10,943 nt of DNA from an uncultured Bacilli bacterium (GTDB taxonomy: Bacteria; Bacillota_I; Bacilli_A; RF39; UBA660), in the NCBI GenBank assembly GCA_949280095.1, contig CASDHD010000038.1:1-10943 (forward strand). The letters run 5' to 3'. Below the pieces are notes generated by a model. That model was not told the DNA's origin. It worked only from the letters and a program-made list of their open reading frames with translations, and did not search any database. How positions within the stretch are numbered: the first letter of the stretch is position 1; each line of letters starts with the position of its first letter. This document shows positions 1-7,323 of this stretch, piece after piece. The position numbers were made by a program, and so were the translations under genes.

Positions 1-504
1 CGCATGAACCGTAAGTATGATTTAGAGTATTTTAAAAAGAAAATCGAAGAAATTCGTAATATAAAAGAAGATGTGAGTATTACTACAGATGTTATAGTAG
101 GTCATCCCTATGAAACAGAAGAACTTTTTTTAAAAACAATGAATACGGTGAAGGAAATTAACTTTGCAAAAATTCATGTATTTCCATATTCAAAGAGAGA
201 AGGAACACCATCGAGTAGAATGCCTATGCAAGTGGATGATGCTGTAAAAAAAGAACGTAGTAGAGCTTTAAATGAAATAAGTAAAGAATTAGAGAGTAAA
301 TTTTATAAAAAACATCCAGAAAAAATAGTTGATGTTTTAGTAGAAGAGGTAGATGAAAAAGAGAGTACAGGCTGTACAACAAATTATTTAAAGGTGAAAA
401 TAAACGAAAAATTAAAAAGAAATGAAATTTACAAAATACAGCTGATGGAATATCAAGATGGCTTATTAATTGGAAAGTGTGTAAAAGTAGAAATAAATGT
501 TTGA
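1..504 (+). CDS. mtaB: tRNA (N6-threonylcarbamoyladenosine(37)-C2)-methylthiotransferase MtaB, C-terminal part
   Basis: Partial gene: the frame is open from base 1, so the start lies off the left edge. Family members are radical-SAM/[4Fe-4S] enzymes that add a methylthio group to t6A37 in ANN-decoding tRNAs, giving ms2t6A and stabilising codon-anticodon pairing. About the last 167 of a usual ~430 residues are present. The fragment covers the end of the radical-SAM barrel, with the family signature RMNRKY at its start, TTDVIVGHPYETEE around residues 28-41 and HVFPYSKREGTPSSRM around 58-73. A TRAM-type RNA-binding domain follows from about residue 108. The HVFPYSKR form favours MtaB over its paralogue MiaB, which usually has F.YSPR.GT there. 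The N-terminal UPF0004 domain and the CxxxCxxC cluster are outside the window. The gene ends in TGA, which shows that TGA is a stop in this genome. Confidence 0.9.
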   Translation, partial: RMNRKYDLEYFKKKIEEIRNIKEDVSITTDVIVGHPYETEELFLKTMNTVKEINFAKIHVFPYSKREGTPSSRMPMQVDDAVKKERSRALNEISKELESKFYKKHPEKIVDVLVEEVDEKESTGCTTNYLKVKINEKLKRNEIYKIQLMEYQDGLLIGKCVKVEINV

Positions 505-545
505 TAACTACTAGGTTATATAGATAAAAAATCAATCATTACCAA

Positions 546-574
546 TTTACAAAAATTATGAAAAAGTGTATAAT
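546..574 (+). promoter_or_regulatory. sigma-A-type promoter for the 129-residue gene
   Basis: TTTACA at 546-551 and a perfect TATAAT at 569-574 are separated by 17 nt, the ideal spacing. The predicted transcript start is near 581, where the Shine-Dalgarno AGGGTGAG (581-588) begins, so the leader would be only about 11 nt. Confidence 0.75.
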
Positions 575-591
575 GCTTATAGGGTGAGACT

Positions 592-981
592 ATGTTTATA
601 GATACAACTTTAAAAAAATTTACAATTTCGGAGCAAGATAAATTAATAGGAAGAATGGAAATTAACGAACCATTAATTGTATCTTCCGAGTTTGTTCGTC
701 CATTTATCCGTGAAGCTGGTAGCAAGATGGTCATCAAAATTGGTGATCGCGATTATCTAAAGTTAAATCAATATATCATTGACAGTATGAAAGATTACTA
801 TAATCGTTTAATGAGTACTTCTTCTGTTTCAGAAAAAAATATGATGCTTGGAATTTACAATCATCTTTATGAAATGTGGACAGAGTTGCACCAACATAAA
901 AAAAGTAATAACTTAAAAGAAATGGATAAAACTTATGATTTATTTTCCTATGAATTATACGTTTTAGGATATACCGATTAG
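592..981 (+). CDS. hypothetical protein, 129 residues, unrecognised
   Basis: I do not recognise this protein. The ATG at 592 follows AGGGTGAG (581-588) at ideal spacing and sits under a strong promoter, so the gene is very likely real. The product is soluble-looking: no signal peptide, no membrane segment and no cysteine. The first ~50 residues alternate charged and hydrophobic positions and could form beta strands (around EPLIVSSEF and KMVIKIGD). From about residue 55 it reads as helices rich in Tyr and Met (YNRLM, MMLGIYNHLYEMW, YDLFSYELYVLG). It ends in TAG at a weak terminator just before the recD2 promoter, so it appears to be transcribed alone. No function can be assigned. Its position between mtaB and recD2 does not define a role. 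Confidence 0.75.
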   Translation: MFIDTTLKKFTISEQDKLIGRMEINEPLIVSSEFVRPFIREAGSKMVIKIGDRDYLKLNQYIIDSMKDYYNRLMSTSSVSEKNMMLGIYNHLYEMWTELHQHKKSNNLKEMDKTYDLFSYELYVLGYTD

Positions 982-1009
982 TAAAAACAATTTTGTTTTT
1001 GCTTTTTTT
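981..1009 (+). terminator. weak intrinsic terminator after the 129-residue gene
   Basis: GTAAAAAC (981-988) can pair with GTTTTTGC (995-1002) around a 6-nt loop, followed by seven Ts (1003-1009). The stem is A/T-rich and includes one G-T pair, so termination is probably partial. The T run abuts the recD2 -10 region. Confidence 0.5.
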
Positions 1010-1010
1010 G

Positions 1011-1019
1011 TGATAGAAT
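1011..1019 (+). promoter_or_regulatory. extended -10 promoter for recD2
   Basis: TGATAGAAT at 1011-1019 is an extended -10 element (TG, one base, TAGAAT). The -35 region lies in the T-rich terminator tail and is poor, which the extended -10 could compensate for. The predicted transcript start near 1026 coincides with the Shine-Dalgarno AGGTGAAG at 1026-1033. Confidence 0.55.
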
Positions 1020-1040
1020 TCTTATAGGTGAAGATACAAG

Positions 1041-3233
1041 ATGGATTATATAAAAGGCAAAATAAGACAAACAATTTATAAAAATGAGAATGGTTTTTTT
1101 GTAGGAACGTTTCGAATTAAAGAAACAAACAAAGAAGAAATGAAAGATTTCGTTAATAAAACCATCACAATTAGTGGAACAATTTTGGATCCAAATGAAG
1201 AAGAAACCTATCTTTTATATGGAGAATACACAAGACATGAGAGATACGGATACCAATATAAAATAAACAACTATGAAAAAGAAAAACCAACGGATGCGGA
1301 TGCAGTAATTGAATTTTTAGCAAGCCCTTTAATTAAAGGGTGTGGAGAGAAGACTGCTAGAAAAATTGTTGAAACTTTAGGTGAAAAAGCCATTGATTTA
1401 ATTAAAGAAAATAAAAATAATTTGTTTTTAGTTCCTGATATGACGGAAAAAAGGGCAGACAACATTTATGTTTCCATATTAGCACATTCTGAAAATGATG
1501 ATATGATTATTGAACTTAAACAATTTGGATTTTCTATTGGAGATGCTACTCGTATTATTAAAAAATATAAAGACAAAACCCTTATCTTTTTACATGAAAA
1601 CTTATACCATTTTAAAAAAATTATTGATTTTAATAAACTGGATTTTATTTATACTAAGAATTTTGAAGCAACCACTCCAACTAGAAAAAAAGAATGTATC
1701 CTAGAAGCGATGAAAAGAATAAGCGATACAATAGGTGATGTTTACTCTTTTAAAGAAGAAATTTATACGAGTCTTAAAACTTATTTTAAACTTATTTTAG
1801 ATAACGATGAATTTGATGATTTGTTAAAAGATTTATTTAAAGAAAACTTAATTGTCATTGATGAAACAAAATATTATTTAAAAGAAAACTATACGATGGA
1901 GCATGATATTGCTAGGAATTTAAGCAAAATTGTAAATCTTCCTAAAAAGAATTTAACAAATTTTGAAAGTGCTATTGCAACATTAGAAAAAAATATTGGC
2001 GTTACGTATAATCTAGATCAAAAAAATGCCATCAAAAATGCTTTAGAAAATCGAATCTCTATCATTTCAGGTGGACCAGGAACAGGAAAAACGACAATTA
2101 TTAATGCAATAACACGTCTTTATATTGAGATGAATCAATTATCACCCATTGATGTGTTTTCAAACATTGCTCTTATAGCACCAACTGGAAGGGCTAGTAA
2201 GAAACTTGCAGAATCCACCCATTTACCAGCTATGACCATTCACAGATATTTGAAATGGAATAAAGATACCAATGAATTTAGCATAAACGAATACAATAAA
2301 AATAATCATCAGTTAATCATCGTAGATGAAACAAGTATGATAGACACCTTTCTATTCGACTCTTTATTAAAAGGAATAAATGCAAATATTCAACTTATTT
2401 TAGTTGGAGATACTTTTCAATTACCAAGTGTAGGAGCAGGTCTTATATTAAATGATTTGGTTGATTCGGGATTATTTTCCTATAATCCATTGGAACGAAT
2501 TTATCGTCAAAGTGAAAATTCCTATATTGCTGACTTGGCACGTGAAATCAAAGAGCATAATTTAAGTGAAACTTTCCTTGAAAAGAAAGACGACTATAAT
2601 TTCTTTTTAACAGAAAGTAAAGAAATTACAAAAATGGTAAAAGAAATATGTAGTAGAAGTATAAAAAAAGGTCTTAAAGTCGATGATATTCAAATTTTAG
2701 CTCCAATGTATAAAGGTGAAAATGGAATTGACAATTTAAACCTTATGTTGCAAGAACTATTTAATTCTGAGAGTGTGGAAAAGAAAGAGTTAAAACTTGG
2801 AGATATTCTTTTTAGAGAAGGGGATAAAGTTTTACAACTTGTCAATAATCCAGATTGTAATGTTTATAATGGCGATATTGGGTATATAAAAAGTATAGAG
2901 ACAAAATATGCTCCACGTAAAAAAGAAGTTATTACGATTGATTTTGATGGCAGTTATGTAGAATATTCGAAAGAAGATTTATATATGATTAAACATGCTT
3001 ACGCAATTACAATACACAAAAGTCAAGGAAGTGAGTTTCCTCATGTTATATTGCCTGTAAGCAAAAATTATTACAAGATGCTTTACAATAAGCTTATTTA
3101 TACTGGGGTTTCCCGTGCTAAAAAAAGTTTAGTTATTGTAGGAGAAAAAAATGCCTTTTTAATGGCTATGAATAATGATTATAGTAGCAATCGCAAAACA
3201 ACTTTAAAGAGTGTTTTATTGTATAATCTATAA
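1041..3233 (+). CDS. recD2: ATP-dependent 5'-3' DNA helicase RecD2 (RecD/TraA family)
   Basis: Superfamily 1B DNA helicase of the stand-alone RecD2 type found in bacteria whose RecD does not work in a RecBCD complex. In Bacillus subtilis, loss of RecD2 (YrrC) affects replication-fork progress and mutation rate. The 730-residue length is normal (B. subtilis ~800, Deinococcus ~715). Visible domains are an N-terminal OB-like region (1-80), a helix-hairpin-helix region (about 90-150, IKGCGEKTARKIVE), then the two RecA-like motor domains. Motor motifs: Walker A GGPGTGKTT at 344-352 (Lys350), motif Ia APTGRASKKL, Walker B VDETSMID with Asp429-Glu430, motif III GDTFQLPSVGAG at 456-467, motif IV Arg489-Gln490, motif V ITIHKSQGSEF at 656-666 and motif VI TGVSRAK with Arg692. 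All look intact. The ATG at 1041 follows AGGTGAAG at 7-nt spacing. The next gene starts 36 nt downstream and probably shares the transcript. Confidence 0.95.
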   Translation: MDYIKGKIRQTIYKNENGFFVGTFRIKETNKEEMKDFVNKTITISGTILDPNEEETYLLYGEYTRHERYGYQYKINNYEKEKPTDADAVIEFLASPLIKGCGEKTARKIVETLGEKAIDLIKENKNNLFLVPDMTEKRADNIYVSILAHSENDDMIIELKQFGFSIGDATRIIKKYKDKTLIFLHENLYHFKKIIDFNKLDFIYTKNFEATTPTRKKECILEAMKRISDTIGDVYSFKEEIYTSLKTYFKLILDNDEFDDLLKDLFKENLIVIDETKYYLKENYTMEHDIARNLSKIVNLPKKNLTNFESAIATLEKNIGVTYNLDQKNAIKNALENRISIISGGPGTGKTTIINAITRLYIEMNQLSPIDVFSNIALIAPTGRASKKLAESTHLPAMTIHRYLKWNKDTNEFSINEYNKNNHQLIIVDETSMIDTFLFDSLLKGINANIQLILVGDTFQLPSVGAGLILNDLVDSGLFSYNPLERIYRQSENSYIADLAREIKEHNLSETFLEKKDDYNFFLTESKEITKMVKEICSRSIKKGLKVDDIQILAPMYKGENGIDNLNLMLQELFNSESVEKKELKLGDILFREGDKVLQLVNNPDCNVYNGDIGYIKSIETKYAPRKKEVITIDFDGSYVEYSKEDLYMIKHAYAITIHKSQGSEFPHVILPVSKNYYKMLYNKLIYTGVSRAKKSLVIVGEKNAFLMAMNNDYSSNRKTTLKSVLLYNL

Positions 3234-3269
3234 AAAATACACCATACTACTAGTAAGGAGTGATTTGAT

Positions 3270-3428
3270 ATGAAAAAAATGATGATTGCTTCAGGTCTAG
3301 GAATGGCTTGTGGAGCAGGTATGGTTGCCTATTTATTAACGAATAAAAGTACAAAGAAAAATGCAGATAAATTATTAAACACAATGATGGATCAAGCAAC
3401 TGATAAAATTCAACATAAAAATGCTTAG
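3270..3428 (+). CDS. small single-pass membrane protein, 52 residues
   Basis: A short gene with a strong Shine-Dalgarno AAGGAG (3255-3260) nine nt before its ATG, ending in TAG at 3426-3428. The product starts MKK, then has a Gly/Ala/Met-rich hydrophobic stretch at about residues 4-23 (ending MVAYLL), then a lysine-rich, probably helical tail with Met and Leu spaced as in an amphipathic helix. This suggests a membrane-anchored peptide. There is no promoter in the 36-nt gap after recD2, so it is likely co-transcribed with recD2, and an intrinsic terminator overlaps its last codons. Small proteins of similar build (YrzQ, DUF3918) lie near recD2/yrrC in Bacillus. That makes a family link possible but unproven. 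Its function is unknown. Confidence 0.7.
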   Translation: MKKMMIASGLGMACGAGMVAYLLTNKSTKKNADKLLNTMMDQATDKIQHKNA

Positions 3429-3444
3429 GATTAGGCATTTTTTT
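3417..3444 (+). terminator. intrinsic terminator at the end of the recD2 transcript
   Basis: AAAAATGC (3417-3424) pairs perfectly with GCATTTTT (3435-3442), and the T run extends to 3444. The left arm is the last codons of the 52-residue gene, so its stop codon lies in the loop. The stem is A/T-rich but is the clearest terminator in the window. Confidence 0.75.
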
Positions 3445-3480
3445 ATGAAAAAAATAAGAAATTGATAAAATAAAAAAGGA

Positions 3481-3552
3481 AATTCTCAATTTGCGTTGTA
3501 AATATATAAGTAGGAGGTTCAAAGAAGAATTATTATATGGAGTTTGAGAATT
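3481..3552. repeat. 9-bp inverted repeat around the ribosome-binding site of the DUF1016 remnant
   Basis: AATTCTCAA at 3481-3489 is the exact reverse complement of TTGAGAATT at 3544-3552. The 54-nt interval contains TAGGAGG (3511-3517) and the ATG at 3537. It could form a long-loop RNA hairpin, but in A/T-rich sequence a 9-bp match may be chance. Confidence 0.3.
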
Positions 3553-3791
3553 ATATCAAAAAAAATGAAGTAAGTAAAAAAGCAAGAATGTTAGAAGAAA
3601 ATAGAAGTACATTAGAAAACTATTGGAATATTAGAAGACTACTTGTTGAAGCACAAGGGGGGGGAGAAAAAAGAGCCAAGTACAGGAATGGATTAATCAA
3701 AGAATGGCCTATCAAATATATAAAAAAATATGGAATACCTTATTCTAATAGAAATTTAATGTTATATCGCCAATTTTGTATGTACAGATAG
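3537..3791 (+). pseudogene. DUF1016/YhcG-type PDDEXK nuclease, N-terminal remnant (84 codons)
   Basis: The 84-residue frame resembles the N-terminal DUF1016 domain: a helix with LENYWNIRRLLVEAQGGGE (26-44), AKYRNGLIKEW (47-57) and YSNRNLMLYRQF (70-81), matching the family pattern YWxIGxLIVExQ...AKYG..LI...S..L...YG.GYS..NL...RQFY. Full-length relatives are about 330-370 residues with a C-terminal PDDEXK nuclease domain. Here a TAG at 3789 ends the frame right after the RQF motif, and no PDDEXK domain follows before mutS, so this is a truncated relic. Two substitutions sit where the family usually has Gly (NIRR for NIGR, KYRN for KYGN), and there is an extra Gly from a G8 run. Its Shine-Dalgarno (TAGGAGG, 3511-3517) is 19 nt from the ATG, too far for good initiation. 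It is probably a decayed horizontally acquired gene. A real short protein cannot be excluded. Confidence 0.65.
3657..3664 (+). repeat. G8 homopolymer tract
   Basis: Eight consecutive Gs inside the DUF1016 remnant, encoding Gly41-Gly42 and the first two bases of the Gly43 codon. Such a run is rare in a genome this A/T-rich and is prone to slippage. Adding or losing one G would shift the frame. Confidence 0.9.
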
Positions 3792-3873
3792 TATTATTCC
3801 TTTAACCTATCAAATAACCGAAAGCAAATTCAGTAACAAAACATGATTTCTTCTTTTGTACTTATAAAATTAA

Positions 3874-3882
3874 TGCTATAAT
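3874..3882 (+). promoter_or_regulatory. extended -10 promoter for mutS
   Basis: TGCTATAAT at 3874-3882 is a consensus extended -10. The best -35 candidates (TTTTGT 3854-3859 or TTGTAC 3856-3861) are weak. The predicted transcript start near 3889 touches the Shine-Dalgarno at 3890, so the leader is about 15 nt. Confidence 0.7.
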
Positions 3883-3889
3883 AACTCTT

Positions 3890-3896
3890 AGGTGGG
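3890..3896 (+). promoter_or_regulatory. ribosome-binding site that fixes the mutS start
   Basis: AGGTGGG lies 7 nt before the ATG at 3904. A GTG in the same frame at 3892 falls inside this Shine-Dalgarno sequence and has none of its own, so translation should start at 3904, four codons later than the longest open frame suggests. Confidence 0.8.
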
Positions 3897-3903
3897 TAGA
3901 AAA

Positions 3904-6453
3904 ATGAAACGCAGTGAAGTAGATAAAGAAAAGTTAAGTCCTGGAATGAGACAATACTATGATATAAAAGAAGAATATCCAACAGAACTTTTGTTTTTTC
4001 GTTTAGGAGATTTCTATGAATTGTTTTTTGAAGATGGAGAAATAGCTTCTCGAGAACTAGAGCTAACACTAACAAGTAAAAATGCTGGACTTGAAAGTAG
4101 AGTACCAATGTGTGGAGTTCCTTTTCATTCTGTCAAACCATATATTGAAAAACTAGTCAATAAAGGATACAAAGTAGCCATTTGCGAACAACTAGAAGAC
4201 CCCAAAAATACAAAAGGAATGGTGAAACGTGGCGTTGTACAAGTTATCAGTAAAGGAACCATTGTCGATTCGGAACTTTTAAGTGAACATGACAATAACT
4301 ATATTGCCAGTATCTTAGATTTTTCTTTTATCTATGTTTTGTGCTACGCCGATATTTCAACTGGAAACATAAGCATCATGAATATCGAACATAAAAAAGA
4401 AAAATTATTAAATGAAATCTTAAATTTAAAAATCAAAGAAGTTTTATTAAAAGACAATAGCGATTTAGAACTTATTGGCTTATTAAAAGGAACTTATGGT
4501 ATTGAGGTATCTATTTCCGACGGATTATTAGAAGAAGGATATGAAAATTTAATCAATAGTGTAGAAGATATTCGGTTTAAAGAAAGTATCAAACATTTAC
4601 TTTACTACTTAATCGTCCGTGAATTAAAAGATGCCTCTCATATCAAAAACGTAAATATTGTAAATACAGAAGACTACCTAGAAATGGATGTACATACCAT
4701 CCGTAATCTAGAGCTTGTGGAAACTTTACGCTTAAAAGAAAGAACGTATTCTTTAATATGGCTTTTAGATAAAACTAAAACTAGTATGGGAAGTCGAAAA
4801 TTAAAAGACTATTTAATGCATCCATTAAAAGATAAAGAAAAAATAATAGCTCGTTATGATAAAATCAACACTTTAAATACGGAATTTATTTTAAAAGATA
4901 AATTAAGGGAGTCTATGTATCAAATTTATGATATTGAAAGACTGTGCGGAAAAATTGCGTGTGGTTCCTTAAATGCTAGAGACTTATTACAATTAAAAAC
5001 TAGTTTGAAAGAATTACCAACAATCAAAGAAGTTGTCGAAAATCTACATTTTGATTATCAAATCGAAACACATAAAAATATTTATGACTTATTAGAGTGC
5101 GCCATTTATGAAAATCCTCCTGTTACATTAAAAGAGGGATATTTAATTAAAGAAGGATATAATAGCGAATTAGACGAACTAAAGAGTATTCGCAGTGGCG
5201 GTAAAAACTTTATTGCAGATTTTGAAGCAAAGGTTAAAGAAAGTACAGGAATTAAAACCTTAAAAGTAGGTTATAATCGTGTTTTTGGTTATTATATTGA
5301 AATTTCAAAAGGACAAGTTAAAGAAATTCCAGATGATCTAAATTGGGAACGTAGACAAACACTTACAAATTGTGAAAGATTTATTTCGCCAGAATTAAAA
5401 GAAAAAGAAGCTCTTATTTTAAATGCTGAAGAGAAAATTATTGAAATGGAGTACAATTTATTTAACGAAATAAAAGAAACGATTAAAAAACAATTGATTT
5501 CTTTAAAAGATACTGCAGAAATTATTAGTGAACTAGATGCTATCACGTCTCTTGCTGTCTGTGCTGATGAATACAACTTGGTGAGACCAGAAATAAACGA
5601 AAATCACGTAATTGAAATAAAAGAAGGATTTCATCCAGTCATCAAAAAAGTAAGTAATAATACTTATGTGCCAAACGATTGCATAATGGATGATAAAACC
5701 ACAACACTTTTAATCACAGGGCCTAATATGAGTGGGAAATCTACATTTATGAGACAGCTTGCAATCATTGTGATAATGGCTCAAATGGGTTCTTTTGTAC
5801 CAGCAAAAAGCGCAAATCTTCCTATTGTAGATAAAATATTTACAAGAATTGGAGCTAGTGATGATTTGGTAAGTGGTGAATCTACCTTTATGGTCGAAAT
5901 GAACGAAGCGAGAAATGCTATTATGAACGCAACAGAGAACAGTTTAATTTTATTTGATGAATTAGGTCGAGGGACTGCAACTTATGACGGGATGAGTCTT
6001 GCCCAAGCTATTTTAGAATATGTCAATCAAAATATTAAATGTAAGACTTTATTTTCGACCCATTACCATGAACTCACAGCTTTAGATAGAGAAATTTCAA
6101 GTATAAAAAATATTCATGTATCTGCTCATGAAGAGGATGGAAAAATTACTTTTTTACATAAAATTAAAAATGGAGCAGTCGATAAATCTTATGGAATTCA
6201 TGTTGCAAAACTTGCAGGAATGCCAGAAGAACTTACAACTCGTGCCAACGAAATTCTTATGCATTATGAAAAAAACAAGAACAAAGCAAGTGAAGACAAA
6301 GTTCAGTTAGCTTTATCTTTTGATGAACCAAAAAAAATAGACCCTGTTCAAAAATTTATGGAAGGCATCGATCCTGTTTATATGACCCCTATAGAGGCGA
6401 TCAATACATTATACGAACTAAAAAAGTTAATAAAAAATGACAAAAAGATGTAA
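3904..6453 (+). CDS. mutS: DNA mismatch repair protein MutS
   Basis: Mismatch sensor of methyl-independent Gram-positive mismatch repair. A MutS dimer clamps DNA, reads mispairs and small loops, then recruits MutL in an ATP-dependent step. The 849 residues match MutS1 (~850-860). The N-terminal domain has the mismatch-wedge motif GDFYEL with Phe37 and Glu39 intact, followed by connector, lever/core and clamp domains. The ATPase has Walker A TGPNMSGKST at 605-614 (Lys612) and Walker B LFDELGRGT with Asp685-Glu686, followed by STHYHEL. C-terminal to this are GIHVAKLAGMPEEL and a final helix (PIEAINTLYELKKL) like the tetramerisation segment. QLALSF near residue 800 resembles a beta-clamp-binding motif, an inference. 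mutL is not adjacent: the next gene, 69 nt downstream, is of unknown function. The start codon is discussed at 3890-3896. Confidence 0.97.
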   Translation: MKRSEVDKEKLSPGMRQYYDIKEEYPTELLFFRLGDFYELFFEDGEIASRELELTLTSKNAGLESRVPMCGVPFHSVKPYIEKLVNKGYKVAICEQLEDPKNTKGMVKRGVVQVISKGTIVDSELLSEHDNNYIASILDFSFIYVLCYADISTGNISIMNIEHKKEKLLNEILNLKIKEVLLKDNSDLELIGLLKGTYGIEVSISDGLLEEGYENLINSVEDIRFKESIKHLLYYLIVRELKDASHIKNVNIVNTEDYLEMDVHTIRNLELVETLRLKERTYSLIWLLDKTKTSMGSRKLKDYLMHPLKDKEKIIARYDKINTLNTEFILKDKLRESMYQIYDIERLCGKIACGSLNARDLLQLKTSLKELPTIKEVVENLHFDYQIETHKNIYDLLECAIYENPPVTLKEGYLIKEGYNSELDELKSIRSGGKNFIADFEAKVKESTGIKTLKVGYNRVFGYYIEISKGQVKEIPDDLNWERRQTLTNCERFISPELKEKEALILNAEEKIIEMEYNLFNEIKETIKKQLISLKDTAEIISELDAITSLAVCADEYNLVRPEINENHVIEIKEGFHPVIKKVSNNTYVPNDCIMDDKTTTLLITGPNMSGKSTFMRQLAIIVIMAQMGSFVPAKSANLPIVDKIFTRIGASDDLVSGESTFMVEMNEARNAIMNATENSLILFDELGRGTATYDGMSLAQAILEYVNQNIKCKTLFSTHYHELTALDREISSIKNIHVSAHEEDGKITFLHKIKNGAVDKSYGIHVAKLAGMPEELTTRANEILMHYEKNKNKASEDKVQLALSFDEPKKIDPVQKFMEGIDPVYMTPIEAINTLYELKKLIKNDKKM

Positions 6454-6468
6454 AATTATTTAGAAAAA

Positions 6469-6496
6469 TTGGAAATATATCTGCTAAATGTATAAT
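6469..6496 (+). promoter_or_regulatory. sigma-A-type promoter for the 266-residue gene
   Basis: TTGGAA at 6469-6474 and TATAAT at 6491-6496 are 16 nt apart. The 266-residue gene therefore need not rely on mutS transcription, and no terminator is visible between them. Confidence 0.65.
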
Positions 6497-6522
6497 ATTA
6501 TTTTATAAAGGGAGAAAATGAA

Positions 6523-7323
6523 ATGGAAGAAAATGAAAAAATAAATTTAGTATCTTCAATATGGGACAACGCAAAAGAATTAAAGGGAGATTATAAAAGT
6601 GATGAAATTTTTAAGTATTTTCTCACTAAAAATATTCAAATGATTTATGGAAAAGAAGATTTTTCTAAGTCTGAGATAGCCTTGATTGGAAACAATATTT
6701 ATATTATTGGGGCACATGAACACCAACCTGTTTTAGAAGAACTTAACGCAGATGACAGGTATAAATTTTTCACTACAAAACAAATAGGAATAGAACAAGT
6801 ATTAGAAAATGAACATACTGCTTTTAAAATTATTAAAGAAGATAGCAAAATAAAAAATAGTGTTACTTATATTAAAAAAGGGTATAGTATCACTGAATAT
6901 CAAACTGTTCATCTTGAAGAAATACCTTATTTTGATTATCAAATTCAAGTTGCTTCTTTAGATGGTGAAGAAACTATTTCACTATCACCAGGCTTACGTG
7001 CAAAACCTCTTTCCATCCGAAAGGGAATGGAAAATGTATTATATGTTCAGGAAATTAAAGGTGAAGAAAGTAAAATGGATAAGCGAAGTGAAGAACGTAT
7101 TTCTATGGAACTTATAAAAAAGGTAATTAAAACTTATTATAACAATTTAAAAGAACCTTCTGAAATTATTTCTGTACCTTTTTCACATTCAACTCTTGGA
7201 ATAAATGCTTCTTTGGAAGATATATTTTCAGCTTTAGAGAAAAAAGTTGAGCCAATAGAATTAAAAGAAGATAACAAAAAAGGAACTAAAAGAAATCGAG
7301 TTCGAAAAAGCGTATTTAAATAA
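6523..7323 (+). CDS. hypothetical protein, 266 residues, unrecognised
   Basis: I do not recognise this protein. The ATG at 6523 follows AAAGGGAG (6507-6514) at 8-nt spacing and a good promoter. There is no signal peptide, membrane segment or cysteine. The first ~50 residues look helical (SSIWDNAKELK, DEIFKYFLTKNIQMIYG). Residues ~50-175 look mixed alpha/beta with strands such as IALIGNNIYIIGAHEH and YIKKGYSITEYQTVHL. Residues ~185-205 form a charged helix (SEERISMELIKKVIKTYY). The last 15 residues are strongly basic (KKGTKRNRVRKSVFK) and could bind nucleic acid, an inference from charge alone. It lies between mutS and nusB, where related bacteria often carry mutL, but it lacks the GHKL ATPase motifs of MutL, so it is not MutL. 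No terminator is convincing before nusB. Confidence 0.8.
   Translation: MEENEKINLVSSIWDNAKELKGDYKSDEIFKYFLTKNIQMIYGKEDFSKSEIALIGNNIYIIGAHEHQPVLEELNADDRYKFFTTKQIGIEQVLENEHTAFKIIKEDSKIKNSVTYIKKGYSITEYQTVHLEEIPYFDYQIQVASLDGEETISLSPGLRAKPLSIRKGMENVLYVQEIKGEESKMDKRSEERISMELIKKVIKTYYNNLKEPSEIISVPFSHSTLGINASLEDIFSALEKKVEPIELKEDNKKGTKRNRVRKSVFK

Noticed and set aside
1..504. MiaB instead of MtaB
   Set aside because: The HVFPYSKREGTPSSRM segment fits MtaB; MiaB normally has a different F.YSPR.GT segment.
504..519. Possible terminator hairpin (ATAAC/GTTAT) after mtaB
   Set aside because: The stem has only 5 bp and no T run follows.
6523..7323. MutL, expected after mutS
   Set aside because: The protein is far too short (266 residues against ~600) and lacks the N-terminal GHKL ATPase motifs.
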